Source: Taenia hydatigena
Taxonomy: Eukaryota > Platyhelminthes > Cestoda > Cyclophyllidea > Taeniidae
Length of the DNA: 64,000 bases
Direction of reading: 5' to 3'
Assembly: GCA_036345935.2 (NCBI GenBank)
Contig: JADWOT020000003.1
Location: 15,353,901 to 15,417,900, forward strand
The position numbers were made by a program, and so were the translations under genes. Position 1 is the stretch's first letter; each line of letters starts with the position of its first letter. Positions 36,176 to 47,447 of this stretch are shown one piece after another. The notes below the pieces were generated by a model, which saw only the letters and a program-made list of their open reading frames with translations, was not told where the DNA came from and made no database searches.

Positions 36176-39100
36176 CTATTCGATTCGACAGGTGTCGAAA
36201 TAGAAGGAGGAGCGCACAAGGCGCATAGCGGAGTCATAGGAGCCTGAGAGAACACTGTCGTGCAGCGCCGCCAGCTCCGACTGCACGGCCTGACTGTCGG
36301 GGTCGCGTCGTGGGTAGGACGTCTCGTTCAATAACTTCTCCATCAGGTAGTGCAACCAGTAGAGGTTCGTGATGGGGCGAAATGGTCGCCAGTTGTTTCT
36401 ATAGGATAGACGAGCACTCCATCGAGTACGAAACCATCCTGCCTTCTACCCAAGATACGTTATTTTGAATGGATGACTATCACTGAGTAGCTTTAGCAAC
36501 CAGGTTAATTCAGGTACATAACTTTGCAGATATAACCGCAAAAGATTATATAACTGGGGCCTCTTGATCACTCAAACCCCCGAATTTACTAGTTATTTCG
36601 GTGACATTGATAATCTGCTAACTTAGTAACACCACATTTGACAAAATCATGCCTTTAAAATGTTTCAACATCACTAAAACGTCCTTATATTCATTCGCAA
36701 GCGAAAGTCTAGTGATTAACCATAGTTTCCTATGGTTGTTGTCGTGACTAAGATAAAACAACCGAGCTCAAATAAAGTAAACGTTGTAACAAAACCGAAA
36801 TCATGCTTTTAATTTCGTTTTTCTAAAGAGAGATAACCAACAATGCAATCAGGAATTCGTAATAAATAAGAAATAATTATAAATTGAGGTTCAACCAAAA
36901 TCGGCATAATCCTTACCAAGTTATTCACATTTAAAGATGCCATCTCATTCACAGACAAATAAGGTTTTCATTTATTACGATAGACTTCTCACTGAAAATC
37001 ATTTTATAAATAATATTTAGGTCTTGGCTGAGGGCTCCTTCAATACTCCCGTCCCCAAGCATAACAGCAGAACACAGTGGATAAAATGGTGTCCATAACA
37101 TTACTCCAATAAATTGTCCAGCCTTAATACAAAAGATTTGATCTTTCTAAGTCTGTTACAATGAGGCTGACTCTAACAAAACGGAAGTTTCATTTCAGCT
37201 AGATATGTGAAAAAAAATTAGCGCCCACCGGCTTTTTTCGATAAACCTTAACGAATGGAGAAGAAACGTGCCCCACACTTTAGTATACACAAGTAGATGT
37301 TACTCAACTTTTGAGTTTTCTGCTAATTTTTGGCGCAAATCGATTGCACTCCACAATGGTTTGCAATCATTTCGTTTCAATCAGACATTCCAAAATTACT
37401 TAAGAAGGCTAATAATGTGATTCGCTGATACGGTGATCAAATTTATTACTCTGGTAAGTTTTGGGCCAGAAGATGGATGCAGGACACCAGAAACCTTAAT
37501 TGGGGGATCTTTGAAAGAAGTTATAAATCGGAATGCAACAGATTGATCAACAAGAAATTATAAAGCATTAAAGTTCTATGCTTAAAAATCATACGTTACT
37601 CAAGGCCCTGATCCTAACCAAAAAAGCACAAATAATATTGAATGGCCTAATATAGAAGGATTGGTCACAGATTTTAGCGTGTTGAATGGAGCATAAAACC
37701 AGAGATGTTGGTTGGGCATACCCGTTCATATCGCGCATCATTCGGTAAATTTCAAACTGATAGTCACCCTCACATTCGAAAATTTCGGGAGAATCGGACA
37801 TGTCCACATACACGATGTTGCCTTCTACAAAAAATAAATCAAGTTAAGCAGAAATTCATTTCGATATCCTACGCTTAATTCATTGCCACTCGTCAAAATG
37901 TGTTTACTAGTTTTATTTCAGTAGACTGTTTTGCGTAAACAGACATTCATCACACATTTAAACAGAGCAGTCTTTTAATAGGCTTCCATGTAAAGTTTTA
38001 AAACAAGGGACATACAATGATTATTATGAATAACGAAGTGCTAAGCACAAAAAAGTAGCGGCATCGCACACAAGCTACTCAGTATTTGTTCTGAAGCATC
38101 CTCAAAAAAGTAACTCAAGGGCGAACTAAACAAGTTTGAGGGGTCAATTTTCCTGTCACGCCACCTACTTCCGAAATAAACTTCAATTTTTGCTTACGAA
38201 TTTCATCAATGCGTTTAAATGAGGTGAATGTGTAGTTAAAAAGTGGATTTGACACACACAGAAAGTTCAACAAAGGGCAGAAGTGATTTGTAAGCTATTT
38301 CGCCAAATTCTAATTCCTCAAATCAAAGGAAAATGATTGCGTTTTTAGGGCTCAGCTTCATAGCAGGTGTTATAACAAAACGCAAAAGGACTAAATCTAT
38401 CGCGCCAGGGACGCATGAACCAAATAACCTTCATTTGTCAGGTTAATGGAGATATAGGGTGGGATGAAAGGAGCGCATACCGTGGCAGAGACGGGAGACC
38501 GTGAAATCAATTATGCAGACCCGCACACCTTCTGTCTGCACGGAGTAGCTGACTCCATTGACGCGGTAGCGCAGTTTTGTCTGTTTCGTAGGTTTCACGA
38601 GGACGTTGAGCCAATGGAGATCACGATGCTCGAACTGCAGCGCTGACTCTGCCGCTGCCAGAGACAGAGCTATTTGCTCAATCACTGAACGCGCCTCTCG
38701 GTAAGAGGAAAACTAAAAGAAGACCAAAGCCTTAATTTAAAAGCTCATGAAAAAACGGAAACTTTGTGGGCGTCGAAATATGCACAGGTGGAATCAAATA
38801 TGACCCCTGAACCTCAACTCTACACCACTACTTTGAAGCAAGAATACGTCTATCCATCATGCGAAACATGCCGAAAGGAGATGAAGGGCAAAAAAATTTT
38901 CACACAGTAGGTAAAACATCCCATCAAATGTTCGCGAGTAACTTAAAAGTGAAGGGCTCCGCACCCAAAACTGCCAAAAAGTTGACCGAAAATTTCTTGT
39001 ACGACCGTGTTACTGCATAGAAATCAAGGTAATTTCAAATGCATTTTGTGGATATAAATGAATCTGGAGGTGGGTCATCAGCAAATGTAAATGAGATCCT

Positions 39101-41228
39101 ATGGCTTAGCTGAGACTCAAAACTCCTGGTTCAAATTAACCAGTGCGTCGAAATTAACTTCGGAAACACCGATCATCTATTAGTGTAAATGACAGATATA
39201 GAGAGCAAATGTACAATAAATGATGATAATCAGTAAATGGAAAGCAGTATTTTTAGGTAACGCATGGAGTGATCATTTTATTATTTATTATTACTTATTC
39301 TCATTCGACGTAAAATCGAATTCTTTTAAGTCACAACTGATGATACTACGTAGAATTTTTTTGATCAGTAGACATCCCTTATTTTCACAAGCACTAATCA
39401 ATCGCCATAGGCAAACAAAAAATATTATAATGGACTTGGAAAAAGAATGGTATACATCGCTTGAAAGTGAATTTGTTTTACATATTGGAGATACCGGCTG
39501 AGCAACTTAGCTCAATAGGAAAGGGTTGAGATGCAAACATTCAAGTTTATGCACAGTTCTCAAAAAGACTTTTTAGATTGCATTTTAAAGCCGTCCAAAA
39601 GTCCGGGCCAAGCGAGAACAACTGCACCCACATTGTAACATGACCTTAGGATACAACAGCAGCGACTAGGTTGGTCATACTGGCTTTTCGATTCAATTGA
39701 GTCATAGCGAATCAGTAAAGCCAGCCTCACTGAAATACACACAAACACAGAGGCGGAAGCACGAACGCTACTTAGATGGACGAGCACGCATACAAGGACG
39801 CTTGCATTAACAGCCACAGAAACTAGCGCATCCTGTGCAAGATTGAAGGTATGGAATAGTCAAAAAAGATCAACGAAACAAACATTCTGGGAGTAAAATC
39901 AAATAAAGGCGAACGAGACTTGTTATTGATAAGTCCCCCTCTGGAATAAGTAAAAGTGTTATAACAACACTATCGAACAGGGAAATAACTTGCCTTAATA
40001 GTGCCCAGGGGCTTTCCAGCATAGTCGAATTCGAGTATCATCCATTCCTGAGATCTAGGAAGGAAATCGAGGCATTCGTTGTCAGAGCCGTGCTCCGCTT
40101 CGTACTTTTTCCAAGCCGCGGTCAATTCTGCTGGCCACTTGCCACAAACGATAGCGGCTCTAAAAAGCAGTGTATGATTCAGTATTAGTGGAATAACACT
40201 CTCGGTAAAAACTGCAGAACGAGATAGACGAAAACTGCATACCTCCGCAGTTGAATGAAATTGGCAGTTCGATTTTGGCGGTACTTGAAGCTAAGTTCTG
40301 TGAGTTGTCTGAAACCAGCAAAAGAAGTGTCAAAGCTGATAGCACCCGTTGTAAGAAAAAGCAATAGCCAGCATGAAAAAGATGACATACTTTGAAATGA
40401 AAACTTCCGAATATACACGATGTGACTCCATTTGCTTTTCTCCGTTAACAGGGATATTACCATCAATGGGAAATACTTTAATAACACAGGTTTTGTTGGA
40501 CTGAAAGACTTCACCGTAGACTCCCTCACCAATCTTGGAAATATTTTCTAAGCTTCTAGATAACACGCAGCAGTAAATGATAATACAACTTACTCTGCAT
40601 CAAAGAAAGATGAAAAAGACCTAACTTCGGTTTGACCACAGAGTTCCATTAACTTTGTCCGAGGATCACCAACAATCGATTGATTCTAAAACAAAATCAA
40701 AGGCTAAAAATGTTTGCTTTAATAAAATGAAAAAAAAAAAACTCTCAAAGGTAACCTAGCCAACATGAATAGCAAAGTAGAGACTGAACTTACAAAAAAG
40801 GGCTCATCTGAATTCCCAGCAAAGCTTAGTCTAGTTACTTCCGGCACTTCTTCTGCATCAAATTCGATTTTCCGAGCATTTAATCTTTTTATTTTCGCTG
40901 CTTGGTCTTTGTTCACAGATCGGAAACGACGTGGTGAAAAGATTGGCGACAGCACGGGCTCAGTATGCTGCAAATGGGAAAGAGCTTCACCAAAATTTTC
41001 GCGATTCTCCAGATCAGATGTCTCATTCGATGATACGCTCCAACCATCAACTTCAATGCTTTTTTTTGGAGGAGAAGAACGATTGGGAGTGCCATTGCCG
41101 TTGAAGTTTCGAAGTCTACTTCTGATGTTTGGAGTCTTCAATGCTCGTAAAGAACGACGCGTCGGCTTCCTAGTCTTGTGTACATCATCAGAGACCTGAT
41201 TTACGTAGGAACGCGATCGCAATCGCAT
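36176..41228 (-). CDS. HASPIN: haspin-type serine/threonine protein kinase, complete
   Basis: Mitotic kinase of the haspin family, known to phosphorylate histone H3 on Thr3. Eight exons: 40794-41228, 40594-40685, 40391-40555, 40243-40308, 39994-40159, 38481-38712, 37722-37824 and 36176-36398, coding for 493 residues. Residues 1-145 are basic, low-complexity and probably disordered. The kinase domain has glycine loop GEGVYG (185-190), lysine K202 in CVIKVF, EHRDLHW (HRD 337-339) and the haspin-specific DFT at 377-379 in place of DFG, then GDYQFEIYRMM and WLHYL near the C-terminus. The ATG at 41228 lies five bases after TTTGTAG, so a cis or trans splice acceptor may precede it. The 1,281-bp intron 38713-39993 uses a GC donor; the other introns are GT-AG. 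Confidence 0.95.
36399..37721. other. haspin intron, 1.3 kb
   Basis: Unremarkable AT-rich intron with no repeat or nested gene recognised. Confidence 0.6.
37825..39993. other. haspin introns (656 bp and 1,281 bp)
   Basis: These flank the exon 38481-38712. The second has the sequence AAG/GCAAGT at its donor. Frames at 39220 and 39560 are treated as chance. Confidence 0.6.
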
Positions 41229-41938
41229 AGTATCTACAAATGACAATACGACTCCTAACCAAAGTAGCGAAAGTTCGTCGGCCGTTGTGTGTTAAATTTA
41301 GACTTTCGAATCAAGACGCAGAACTCCCAGAAAAGAGAGGAGATATACCAGATTTATTCCGTAAACAAACGGCAACCGACACTAAGGCTTAGAAGACCAC
41401 AGCGAACGCTGGCAGAAAGTGTGGAGTTTAGCTGTTTCACTTCGATTGGCTTGATTGAAAAACTTACCCGAAACAAGGGATAGGTGAATATCGTAAAAGA
41501 AAAATTTGGTAGCAATGATATCACTGCGAAAAATTGAGAGACATTAAATCGCTTCGAGTTTTTGATTGAAAAAAACACAAGCTTAAGTGCCAACTAAGCT
41601 CAAATTTACTGACCTCTGCCTATAATTCGGAAAAGTATCGGCAAACAAACTTAGATTAAAAGCACGGTGATAAAACTGCTTAATAAATCATTTAAATTAG
41701 GAAAATTGTTATGGGCTGCGACTTTTGATATCGGTAGTGCACTTTTGAGGCACTCATAAAACACATGTGTTCATAAATGTAATGCACTATCTTTCCATCT
41801 TTTTCGCTAAGGCAATAAAGTTGCCTTAAAACCATCAACCTTCTCTTGCTAAAATTATTCGCAGGGAAGAAGAGAAATTGATGAACTTCATGCATTCTTC
41901 CATTTGGTATGCTGAATACGTATATTCCACTCAAGTGT
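41229..41938. other. haspin 5' flank
   Basis: Contains the haspin promoter region by position. No clear TATA box or initiator was recognised. Chance frames lie on both strands. Confidence 0.4.
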
Positions 41939-42112
41939 TGTAATTCTTTGTTTGCTTGACTGCAGGCTCTGGCTACGGCTACTTGAGTGGCTATGTGTGT
42001 TGGCTTCCGAGCTAAGATAGCAGTTTATTTTCTCATGTTTGCCAAAAATGTATGTATTCTTCCCCTTTATTATTGACTTCTTTTGCGCTCAGCGAAGTCT
42101 CGGTGCGCAGCA
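41939..42112 (+). repeat. solo LTR of the TRIM family, old and diverged
   Basis: Plus orientation, starting TGTAATTCTTTG and ending near GGTGCGCAGCA. The order of blocks matches the family, but identity is clearly lower than for neighbouring copies and the TATA block is lost. Confidence 0.7.
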
Positions 42113-42169
42113 TGTATTATGTCGTTTATCGTCTTCCATAAATTTTCGAAGGTTTCTTGTAATAGACTA

Positions 42170-42976
42170 TGTAGCGTCCCGAGGTTCCCTTAAGGCAAAA
42201 GAAGGCAAAGTGGCAGGATAGAATACATATATTCATCGGACAGAGGGAAAACGGCTGCTGGCGTGGCCCAGAGGCCAGCAGTTCTAACAAACAAAGTACT
42301 ACATTGCACCTCTCCTCTTTCGAGCGTCGTCCCCGACGCGCCCCTCGGTACATCTCCCGCGTCAGCCATCACAACGTGCTGAGTGCTGCAAGAAGCACTC
42401 ACGAGCTAACCATGCCAGTCGCCGACATTCGATGCGATTGAGGCGATGCTTGACACCAACGTCAGTGATCCCTCTTGACAGTGCATTGCACTTCGAGTTT
42501 CGTCTGGCTTGAGAACAAAGTTCAGAATAAGTGGTTCTGCCGACCATCAGTATGTCCGTAGGGAGCCGTTAGCACGCCGATCTCCTTAAGCAAGTATAAT
42601 AGGGGTAATCTTTGGAACGAAACTTCCCAGGTGGGCCATGGCTAGTGTCGCTTCAGTTGTTGATAGCTTTCTTGTAGAACACGGAGATGGGGTAGCACAT
42701 GCACTTCTTTCGCACCGCTGCAATATGCCACAGGCGGTAGAGATCAGGATAGTAGCCCTATAGAGTCGGGTTCGCTTTCCGCTGCCACCAATGTAGCGTC
42801 CCGAGGTTCCCTTAAGGCAAAAGAAGGCAAAGTGGCAGGATAGAATACATATATTCACCGGACAGAGGGAAAACGGCTGCTGGCGTGGCCCAGAGGCCAG
42901 CCCACTCAGCTAGGGCAATATGGCCACCTCTGTGACCTTGACAGAAACCAGCAGTTCTAACAAACAAAGTACTACA
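42170..42976 (-). mobile_element. TRIM element, full length, target-site duplication GACTA
   Basis: Minus orientation. The 5' LTR is 42792-42976 (185 bp), the core 42304-42791 and the 3' LTR 42170-42303. The primer-binding sequence (TTGGTGGCAGCGG on minus) abuts the 5' LTR; hairpin GCGTCG/CGACGC and a purine tract precede the 3' LTR. The 5-bp repeat GACTA flanks the element at 42165-42169 and 42977-42981, proving a single insertion. The two LTRs are nearly identical except for a 51-bp deletion in the 3' copy between two CCAGC repeats. No conserved coding frame is present. Confidence 0.95.
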
Positions 42977-42981
42977 GACTA

Positions 42982-43154
42982 TATAGCACTTTGTTTTTTA
43001 TGGCTGCTGGTTTTGATTTCGATCACTTAGGTGGCCATATTGCTCTAGCTGTGTCGGCTGTACTCCGGGCCATGCCAGCAGCTCATTTCCCTCTGCCTGT
43101 TGAATATGTATCCTGCCTTCTTTTGCTTTTTTAAGGGAACCTCGGGACGCTACA
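42982..43154 (+). repeat. solo LTR of the TRIM family abutting another copy
   Basis: Plus orientation, from a decayed TATAGCACTTTG to GGGACGCTACA. It starts directly after the target-site duplication of the preceding TRIM element, so that element inserted at the very edge of this older LTR. Confidence 0.88.
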
Positions 43155-43262
43155 GTTTAAATAGCATTATCTACAATTCAAGAAACCATTCATGATAAAC
43201 ACCTCACTTGTTTTAATGTTACGTGTGATTTTTAATTTATTCGTAACGTATGCTGCATTTAT

Positions 43263-43429
43263 TGTAGCGTCTCAAGGCTCCCTCGAGGGTAAAAAAGGCA
43301 GAATACTAGGGTGGAATATATATATATATATTCAACGGGCAGAGTGAAATAAGCTGCTGGCATGGCCATCAAGATGGCCACCCTGTGACCCTGGCCGAAA
43401 CCGGTAGTTCACACAAACAAAGTACTAAA
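43263..43429 (-). repeat. solo LTR of the TRIM family
   Basis: Minus orientation. It begins TGTAGCGTCTCAAGGC on plus, has an expanded TA run in the TATA block, and lacks about 30 bp of the GGAGGCCAGCC region. The end is decayed to TACTAAA. Confidence 0.85.
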
Positions 43430-43462
43430 GGTATGCTCTACATAATCAAAGTTGCCTTTCTT

Positions 43463-44312
43463 CCTAGCGCTTTGTTTGTTTGAACTGCAGGCTTTAGGAC
43501 TGTTACAGAGAAGTGACTATATTGCCCCAGCCGCGTGGGCTGGTTACCGGTTCATGCCGGCAGCTCATTCGGCTTTATTTATTGGATATGTATACTGTGC
43601 TCTGGTATGTTGCCTTCCTTGCCTTCAAGGAAGTCTCGGAACGCTACCTTGGTGGGAGTGGGAAGTGAACTCGACTTTATAGGGTTTCTATCCCTATCTC
43701 TACATCCTGTGGCATATCGCAGCAGTGCGAAAGAAGTGCCTGTACCACGGATGGGAGAATCTCTGATATTTTTTAACACAAGGGCTGAGAACGACGTTCG
43801 CCTTCGGCATCTACCCATCTTTGTGCTCTATAGGAAGTCTATTAACAACTGAAGCAACACTGACTGTGGACTTCTGGAAAGGAGATCCCTGTACTAGCGT
43901 CTCCCCACGGGCATGCTATGGTCAGAGGAAACTCTTACTCCGAATTCATCTTCAAAACCGGATGAAACTCCAAGTCCAGTCGAGCTACCGAGCGGGATCA
44001 GTGACATTGGTGTCAAATATTGCCTCAGTTGCACCGAATGTCGGCGACTGGCATGGTTAGCTCGTGGGTGCTTCGTGCAGCACTGATTACGTTGTGATGG
44101 CTGCCGCGTCGAGGACGACGCTCGGAAGAAGACAGGTGCAATGCAATGGTTTGTTTGTTTGTTTGGGCTGTGAGTTTCGGGTCTGAGTCACAGAGAGGTG
44201 GACATATTGCCCTAACCGCGTGGACTGGCCTCCGGGCCATGCCAGCAGCCCTATTTCCTCTATCCTAGTATTGTGTCTTCTTTTGCCTTCAAGGTAGTCT
44301 CGGGACGCTACA
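43463..44312 (+). mobile_element. TRIM element, full length, diverged LTRs
   Basis: Plus orientation. The 5' LTR is 43463-43648, the core 43649-44141 and the 3' LTR 44142-44312. The primer-binding site is TTGGTGGGAGTGG, two changes from the intact form. The hairpin GCGTCGAGGACGACGC is kept near 44107-44122, followed by a purine-rich stretch. LTR ends are decayed (CCTAG, GCTACC) and no target-site duplication is visible, so it is older than the copies at 42170 and 62549. Confidence 0.9.
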
Positions 44313-47300
44313 CTTGCATTAGTTGTCTGTCCCTTTTTTCGAATTCATGTCTATGATTGTGGTCGTTTCGATTTACGGGTCGTGCATATTTGTGTTCTTT
44401 CGTAGAACTGGTTGTTCATTCTGCGACATGGTTGTTGAAATATATTTAGTTTTCATATGTTGCACTGCTAGTTACGGTTTTTTGCCGTGTTCTAAAGGTT
44501 TCATGTCTTAGTAGTTTTATTTTCTCCATTTCGAGTCCTTTTTTCCGTGCTAATCTCTCTTCTATCTATTCCATGTTTGCCATTTCATTTTCCATCCCTC
44601 ATTTTGTTCTCTCTGGCTAACAGCTATATTTACATTTTACACTTAAACATACGCTCTTGCTACTTTTCTTCATTTGCATAAAACGGAAGTGATTATGTTG
44701 GCAAATCTTTCATGCTAATGAAGAAGAGACATCTAAGTACTCAAAAGATCAATCAGCACTTCATTCAGGTGGTTTCGCCTCCGGAAAGGCGATTTCTCAT
44801 TTTTGGACACATTTTTTGTCGAAAAAATTACTAGTCACTTAATGATCGTTGGGCACAAATTTCTATTTAAAGTGTGAAATTTTAAATTGCTTATAGTCAT
44901 AATGTTTTGAGCCTAAATGCCATCATTTTCTTTAATGATTAGTGTCAGAAATTCCTCGAGTTATGCAGCTAGTCTCACGGATGCTTATTTCATTCGAGAA
45001 CTTTGATTTGCATCGACACATAGCCTTGCTAGCAGTAATGCTAAGCAAATTAGGTATATAATCGCCCGGTTTCGCATTATCATCTGATAACGCCTCCATA
45101 ATTGGAGAATATGGTGCTAGTTATTGCTATCCGTTGAATTCAACGCTATGAACCATGAGATCCTTCTTCCAACTTAGGCTCCACGTCCTTAACCATTCCT
45201 CTTCAATATTTCTAGAGGTTTGTGTTGGGTTGGGACCCAGTTTGCTATCAGGTTGTTAATTTCGCCTCACTACTGAGAATCAAGAATCACGCTAAACGCT
45301 ATCGACTCCTAGACGTCTGTTTATCTTCTGTTTTTTTGATGTGAGAAATTCGCGCGTGATTGGAAGCTCTACCGTCTGACCCTCAGTATAAGGCGCTTGG
45401 GACTGTCTAGGCTCAGGTGGGTCGTCCTGCATTCATTTCATGGGTACCATAAATATCTTGTAAAGTCAGGCATCCGATTTTATCCTTTTGAAGTTGGAAA
45501 TTGTCTTTGTTTTGTACATAAAAGACTAATTTTGTCAGAATGACTATTGGAACATGAGAATTGTACTGTCGTACAAAGAAATCGCTTTAAATAAAGGGTT
45601 GAGCTTTTCTTAGTCATTCCTTTACACGTCGCCGCGTAGGCAACCTACCTAATAAGTTTTGTGGACCTTCCATAATCTGCTTGGGTGAGAGGGTGGAATA
45701 TGTATATTTCAAATCAAATCCGTGCCCCACCAACGGCCGAATAAGACATTCGTCATCAATCAACCGAGTGCTGGGGGGTCCTTTCTGTCTTACAAGAGTT
45801 AGTGCATGATGAACAAGTGAAGGTGGCATAATAATAAAGTTTCTCCCAAATGAGCCCTCCTGGGGCGTCCAATGAAAAGTGCCACAACATTAGAAGGGGT
45901 TATCGGGAATACGATGGCAGGGGAAATTTGCATGATAGGCGAAGTTGAGTTGATAGATTCGCACCTTCCGCACGACCAGGTGTTGGAATTTACTTATCTC
46001 GCGTTTTGTAGGGATATGTCGTAGCGAAAATCTCTACCGTATAAAAGTGAAACTCTAGATGAGCCAGACTCTCATCCGGCAGCTCGTTCCTCTCTCGCTG
46101 GTACAGTGGTTTGGGTGCTTTCTTAGGCTTCAAGAAGAGTTGTAGATTTCAAATGGGGTAGACGGTGCTGGCGGCTTTGTTACTTATCCGTCGCGCCTAC
46201 GATTTGATATAGAAAAAACTGAAGGTCTCTAAAAACCGGGGTTCGGGCGTCATAACCCATTATCATTGGGCATCACATCATGTTAAGCGACGAAGTGGCT
46301 CTGGAAATCGGTCAGCTCCCTTTATCTTGCTAGCTGTAGACTTTCAAAAGTCTGTCTCATGCTTCTGTATCGGTGTGAGATGCTCTGATATATCTGCTCT
46401 CTATATGCAGGTCCCGGTCAACATCTAAAGGTACGTAAGCATTGCTGCTTTGTTTATCCCTTGGCTTGTGTAGTTTGGTAGATCTAAATCGAAAAAAAAA
46501 AAACGTTCTCCAGCATTGTCTATGCAGGGGTATAGGTCTTGCTTTTCCTGTTAAAGTGCTTCGCAATGGTATGGAAGTATTTTTTTTTTGTAATGTATTG
46601 CATTTATTTTACGAGTCTCCCTGTGTCAACTGGTGTTCATATGTTGGTGGTCATGTCTATCGCATACACACTGCCTACCGCGTCCCTTTCAGAATCCATC
46701 GACTCCTTCGAATTACTTCCTAACCACCCACCTAACCTCTTGCCACAATCCTCTACTACTACCTCTATTTATGTCCAGGGATGGTGAAACAATGCTTCAA
46801 AAGCGGTCACATTTCAACTACATAATCGCGAAACAATCTGACCAATTAGTAGCCAAATGTTGAGAAAACTCAAATCAACTGACCGAAACGGACCAATGTA
46901 AGCCGAAATCTCTCCTTCCCGTGGAGCCTACAATGCTTTCTCATTCTTAGCTCAAGTTATTCACTGAAGACGGAAGGCGAATAGCCCCCTCCACTCTCCT
47001 CCTCGCATTCCTTGTGAAGGTGGACGTCAGGCCCCAGCTGGGCTATACTCCCGGGTTTAAATGAAAGTGAACATCGAATACGTCACATTCATAGCCCCTG
47101 CCCTCCCAGTCCTCCAGCTAATTCAAGGATCTCACTCCCGAGCCACAACCGACCAGTCAATAGTAGAGTGGACACCGCGAGAGGACGTCCGCTTCTCGAT
47201 TTCCCCCTGGCCTCCGTCCTAAGAGGCTACGGTAAATCATCGCAGCGGCACAAGCCTCACATTTGCTTTCAAACCTTTCCAAACTAGGAATTGAAACCAT

Positions 47301-47447
47301 TGGATTTGATTATCTATTTTCACGACATCTTGCATGTGTTACGACACACTTTGATTCGTTTTTCATAATGTCGCTTATTTTTCAGTAGAATAAATTATTG
47401 ACCACAAAGCCATTGAGAAATGTTGGAGTATCCTTTTTGGAAAAAAA
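44313..47447. other. intergenic, 3.1 kb, nothing certain
   Basis: No recognised gene. A 71-codon frame at 45614-45829 (-) contains an internal GTAGGT donor-like site, but I know no family for it. The sequence from about 46900 to 47250 is more GC-rich, without a readable domain. Confidence 0.4.

Noticed and set aside
45614..45829. 71-codon minus frame with an internal GTAGGT site
   Set aside because: No family recognised, no upstream or downstream exon found to pair with it.
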